Assembly (NCBI GenBank): GCA_040235375.1 | Contig: JBECKQ010000303.1 | Span: forward strand, 1 to 8,278 | Direction of reading: 5' to 3' | Length of the DNA stretch: 8,278 bases | Source of the DNA: JBECKQ01 sp040235375 | GTDB taxonomy: Bacteria > Planctomycetota > Phycisphaerae > UBA1845 | Shown: one piece after another, positions 6,591-8,278 of the stretch | Layout: every line of letters starts with the position of its first letter | Numbering within the stretch: the stretch's first letter is position 1 | Notes under the pieces: generated by a model | The model's database searches: none | Told to the model about the DNA's origin: nothing | The model's input: the letters and a program-made list of their open reading frames with translations, nothing else | Made by a program: the position numbers and the translations under genes

Positions 6591-7718
6591 ATGCAAAATC
6601 GGAAATTGCCTGCAGCACTGTTGTTCTGGATCGTTGTGGCGCAATCTGCAGCTGGCGCGCCGTCACCCAAGAACGTGATTTTCTTCATCGGCGACGGTAT
6701 GGGGTTTGAGCACGTTACCGCTGCTGGTTACTACACCGGAGGCACGTTGTCGTTTCAGACCTTCCCCTATCAGGGCGCGGTGACGACATTCTCTGCCGAC
6801 AGCGCGGTGACGGACTCGGCTGCCGCAGGTACGGCTCTCGCCACCGGATACAAGGTGAGCAACGGCGTCGTCAGCACGGCAATCCCAGGCGACGGGAGCG
6901 AACTGCAGACCTTGGTGGAGTACTCGCAGAACCGAGGCAAGGCCACGGGCCTGGTCACGACGACCACCATGACTCACGCCACTCCGGCATGTTTCGGGGC
7001 CCACGAGCCGAGCCGCAACAACACTGCCCAGATCGCGGGAGACTACCTGAGCCAGACCCGTCCCAACGTGTTGTTCGGCGGCGGCGCTTACGGGATGACT
7101 GTCCCATCGGCGGTTGCCGCGGGCTACACTGTCGTGACCACCGCCTCCGACATGCTGGGCCTGGACACGTCCACCGAGATGATGGTCTCCGGTCAGTTCG
7201 GCAGCACGCACCTCCCCTACGAGTATGATGGAGTAGGCACGTTGCCGCACCTCTCCGAGATGGCTTCCACCGCCCTCGATATCCTGGACAACGATCAGGA
7301 AGGCTTCTTCTTGATGGTTGAGGGCGGCAGGATTGATCATGCTGCGCACGCGCACGACATTCAACGCGATATTCATGAGACGATCGAGTTTGCGAACGCC
7401 GTGCAGGTAGCCGTTGATTGGGCCGTGGGCCGCAGTGATACGCTGATTCTGGTCACTGCGGACCATGAGACGGGCGGGCTCAGCGTCCTGCAGGACAATG
7501 GACCGGGGGCCTACCCGACGGTGGCCTGGACGACGTCCGGCCATACCGGAGTAAACGTGCCGGTCTACGCTTGGGGGGCTAATGCCGAACTTGTCACGGG
7601 CGTCCTCGACAATACCGACATGTTCAACATCGTCACGATTCCGGAACCGGGAACGGCGGTATTACTGCTTCTCGGCGGGATCGTGGCGCTAAGCTGTAGG
7701 CCATCGCCAGCCACGTGA
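6591..7718 (+). CDS. Exported alkaline phosphatase with PEP-CTERM sorting signal
   Basis: This 375-residue metal-dependent phosphomonoesterase would release phosphate from organic esters outside the cytoplasm. It has a Sec signal peptide (about 1-23, ending QSAAGA). Asp35 in FIGDGMG is the first metal ligand. Ser76 in TDSAAAGTALATG is the phosphorylated nucleophile. MTHATP (127-132), Glu244, Asp249 and His253 in VEGGRIDHAAHAHD, Asp291 and His292 in TADHETGG, and His318 in SGHTG complete the alkaline phosphatase metal set. The C-terminus has PEP at 351-353, a hydrophobic stretch (about 354-368) and one Arg (370): a PEP-CTERM signal, known to be handled by exosortase. Its basic tail is weaker than usual. 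The core is shorter than E. coli PhoA (471 residues), but all motifs are present. No Pho box or phosphate transporter is seen, so phosphate control is only a guess. Confidence 0.95.
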   Translation: MQNRKLPAALLFWIVVAQSAAGAPSPKNVIFFIGDGMGFEHVTAAGYYTGGTLSFQTFPYQGAVTTFSADSAVTDSAAAGTALATGYKVSNGVVSTAIPGDGSELQTLVEYSQNRGKATGLVTTTTMTHATPACFGAHEPSRNNTAQIAGDYLSQTRPNVLFGGGAYGMTVPSAVAAGYTVVTTASDMLGLDTSTEMMVSGQFGSTHLPYEYDGVGTLPHLSEMASTALDILDNDQEGFFLMVEGGRIDHAAHAHDIQRDIHETIEFANAVQVAVDWAVGRSDTLILVTADHETGGLSVLQDNGPGAYPTVAWTTSGHTGVNVPVYAWGANAELVTGVLDNTDMFNIVTIPEPGTAVLLLLGGIVALSCRPSPAT

Positions 7719-8278
7719 CGATCAAGGCCCGAACAGGTGGAAGCAAGCATATCCGGATCAGCCCACGCCCGCGGAATGCTGCGAACCGTTCAAGAAGATC
7801 CGGGACAAACCGGAAGTGGCGACGTTCGCCTCGTGATGTTGGACCTCGAAGAGCAAACACCGACAAAACCAGGCGCGGAGGTGGGCATCCTCGACCGCCC
7901 TACCCGCTTCGGCCGCCGCCCTTCGCAAAGCTCCGTCACCCAGCGTCGATACGTCTTCGGCGTGACGATGCCGATGACGTCGGCCACGTCATGGTCGAGC
8001 GCCCGCCCGATTGCCGGCAAGCGTGCACGGTCGTCCGGCCTTGGAACGACGCGGTTGCCACCGAGCTTGCGGCGGAGTATGTCGACGTGGGCCTTGAGGA
8101 ACCGCATGCGGACATCGCGGCGCGCCGCACCCGCTTCAGCGAAGAGGTGCACCGCACCAGTAAACCAGCGGATCATCGCCTCTGAATCCTGAACGCGAAC
8201 CGTCGTCGAGGCGGAAATGAGAACTGCCCAACATTCTGGACCCTCGCTCGCAGAGCGGTAAGCAGGCCAAGCACCCCC
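7719..8278. other. Right-end region, no intact gene seen
   Basis: Apart from the minus-strand transposase relic, nothing recognisable is present. Plus-strand frames of about 150 residues (7715-8185 and 7737-8192) have no family motifs and mirror the relic. No terminator hairpin with a U-tract follows the phosphatase stop at 7716-7718. Confidence 0.6.
7790..8176 (-). pseudogene. Transposase/integrase N-terminal relic
   Basis: The minus frame from an ATG at 8176 encodes 128 residues. Residues about 24-96 (7889-8107) read like the region before the DDE core of planctomycete integrase-core transposases: a helix ending ILRRKLGGNRVV, then PDDRARL, AIGRALDHDVADVIGIVTP, KTYRRWV and a basic KRVGRSR linker in place of the usual GRPR. 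In intact members this leads into an Arg- and Trp-containing helix (GWGYRRI type) and the catalytic core. Here the text after GRSRM loses any resemblance and stops at 7790, so neither catalytic Asp nor Glu is present. The part before residue 24 is also unlike the family. A small DNA-binding protein of its own is possible but less likely than a broken element. Confidence 0.55.

Noticed and set aside
6663..7544. Minus-strand frame of 293 residues
   Set aside because: It is a shadow of the alkaline phosphatase gene; all catalytic motifs are on the plus strand.
7715..8192. Plus-strand frames of 151 to 156 residues at the right end
   Set aside because: They oppose a minus frame that reads like an integrase N-terminal region and show no motifs of their own.

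Overview
The window is GC-rich chromosomal DNA from a bacterium that I would place, by inference, in the Planctomycetota or a neighbouring lineage. The grounds are a PEP-CTERM-tagged alkaline phosphatase, a DUF1257/Ycf35-type protein (a family well known from cyanobacteria that I also associate with planctomycetes), a secreted multidomain GH2 enzyme, wide gene spacing and decayed transposase fragments. No rRNA, tRNA or marker gene is present to confirm this.

Layout. Positions 1-1281 (minus strand) hold a two-gene unit for a periplasmic molybdenum hydroxylase of the isoquinoline 1-oxidoreductase type: a small [2Fe-2S] subunit, followed with a 4-base ATGA overlap by the large molybdopterin subunit, whose C-terminus lies off the window. 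Positions 1300-1493 carry a frameshifted scrap of an IS3-type transposase. Positions 1676-2089 (minus) encode a DUF1257-like protein with no canonical start codon in its frame. Divergent from it, at 2155-2802 (plus), is a uridine-kinase-family P-loop kinase. An empty stretch of about 370 bases leads to a secreted glycoside hydrolase family 2 enzyme at 3172-5472 (plus). A 1.1-kb region without a convincing intact gene follows; it holds a possible transposase C-terminal relic on the minus strand and, near its right end, a micro-ORF, a hairpin and two matching purine-rich ribosome-binding tracts. Positions 6591-7718 (plus) encode an exported alkaline phosphatase with a C-terminal PEP-CTERM sorting signal. 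The last 560 bases contain a minus-strand relic of a transposase or integrase N-terminal region.

The genes do not form one pathway. Apart from the two oxidoreductase subunits, each stands alone. Three products appear to be exported: the Mo-hydroxylase by Tat, the GH2 enzyme and the phosphatase by Sec. That fits a heterotroph degrading polymers and organic phosphates. I found no CRISPR array, toxin-antitoxin pair, phage module or clear new defence or biosynthetic system. The points most worth a second look are the start-less DUF1257 gene, the transposase relics on either side of the phosphatase gene, and the leader structure of the phosphatase gene.
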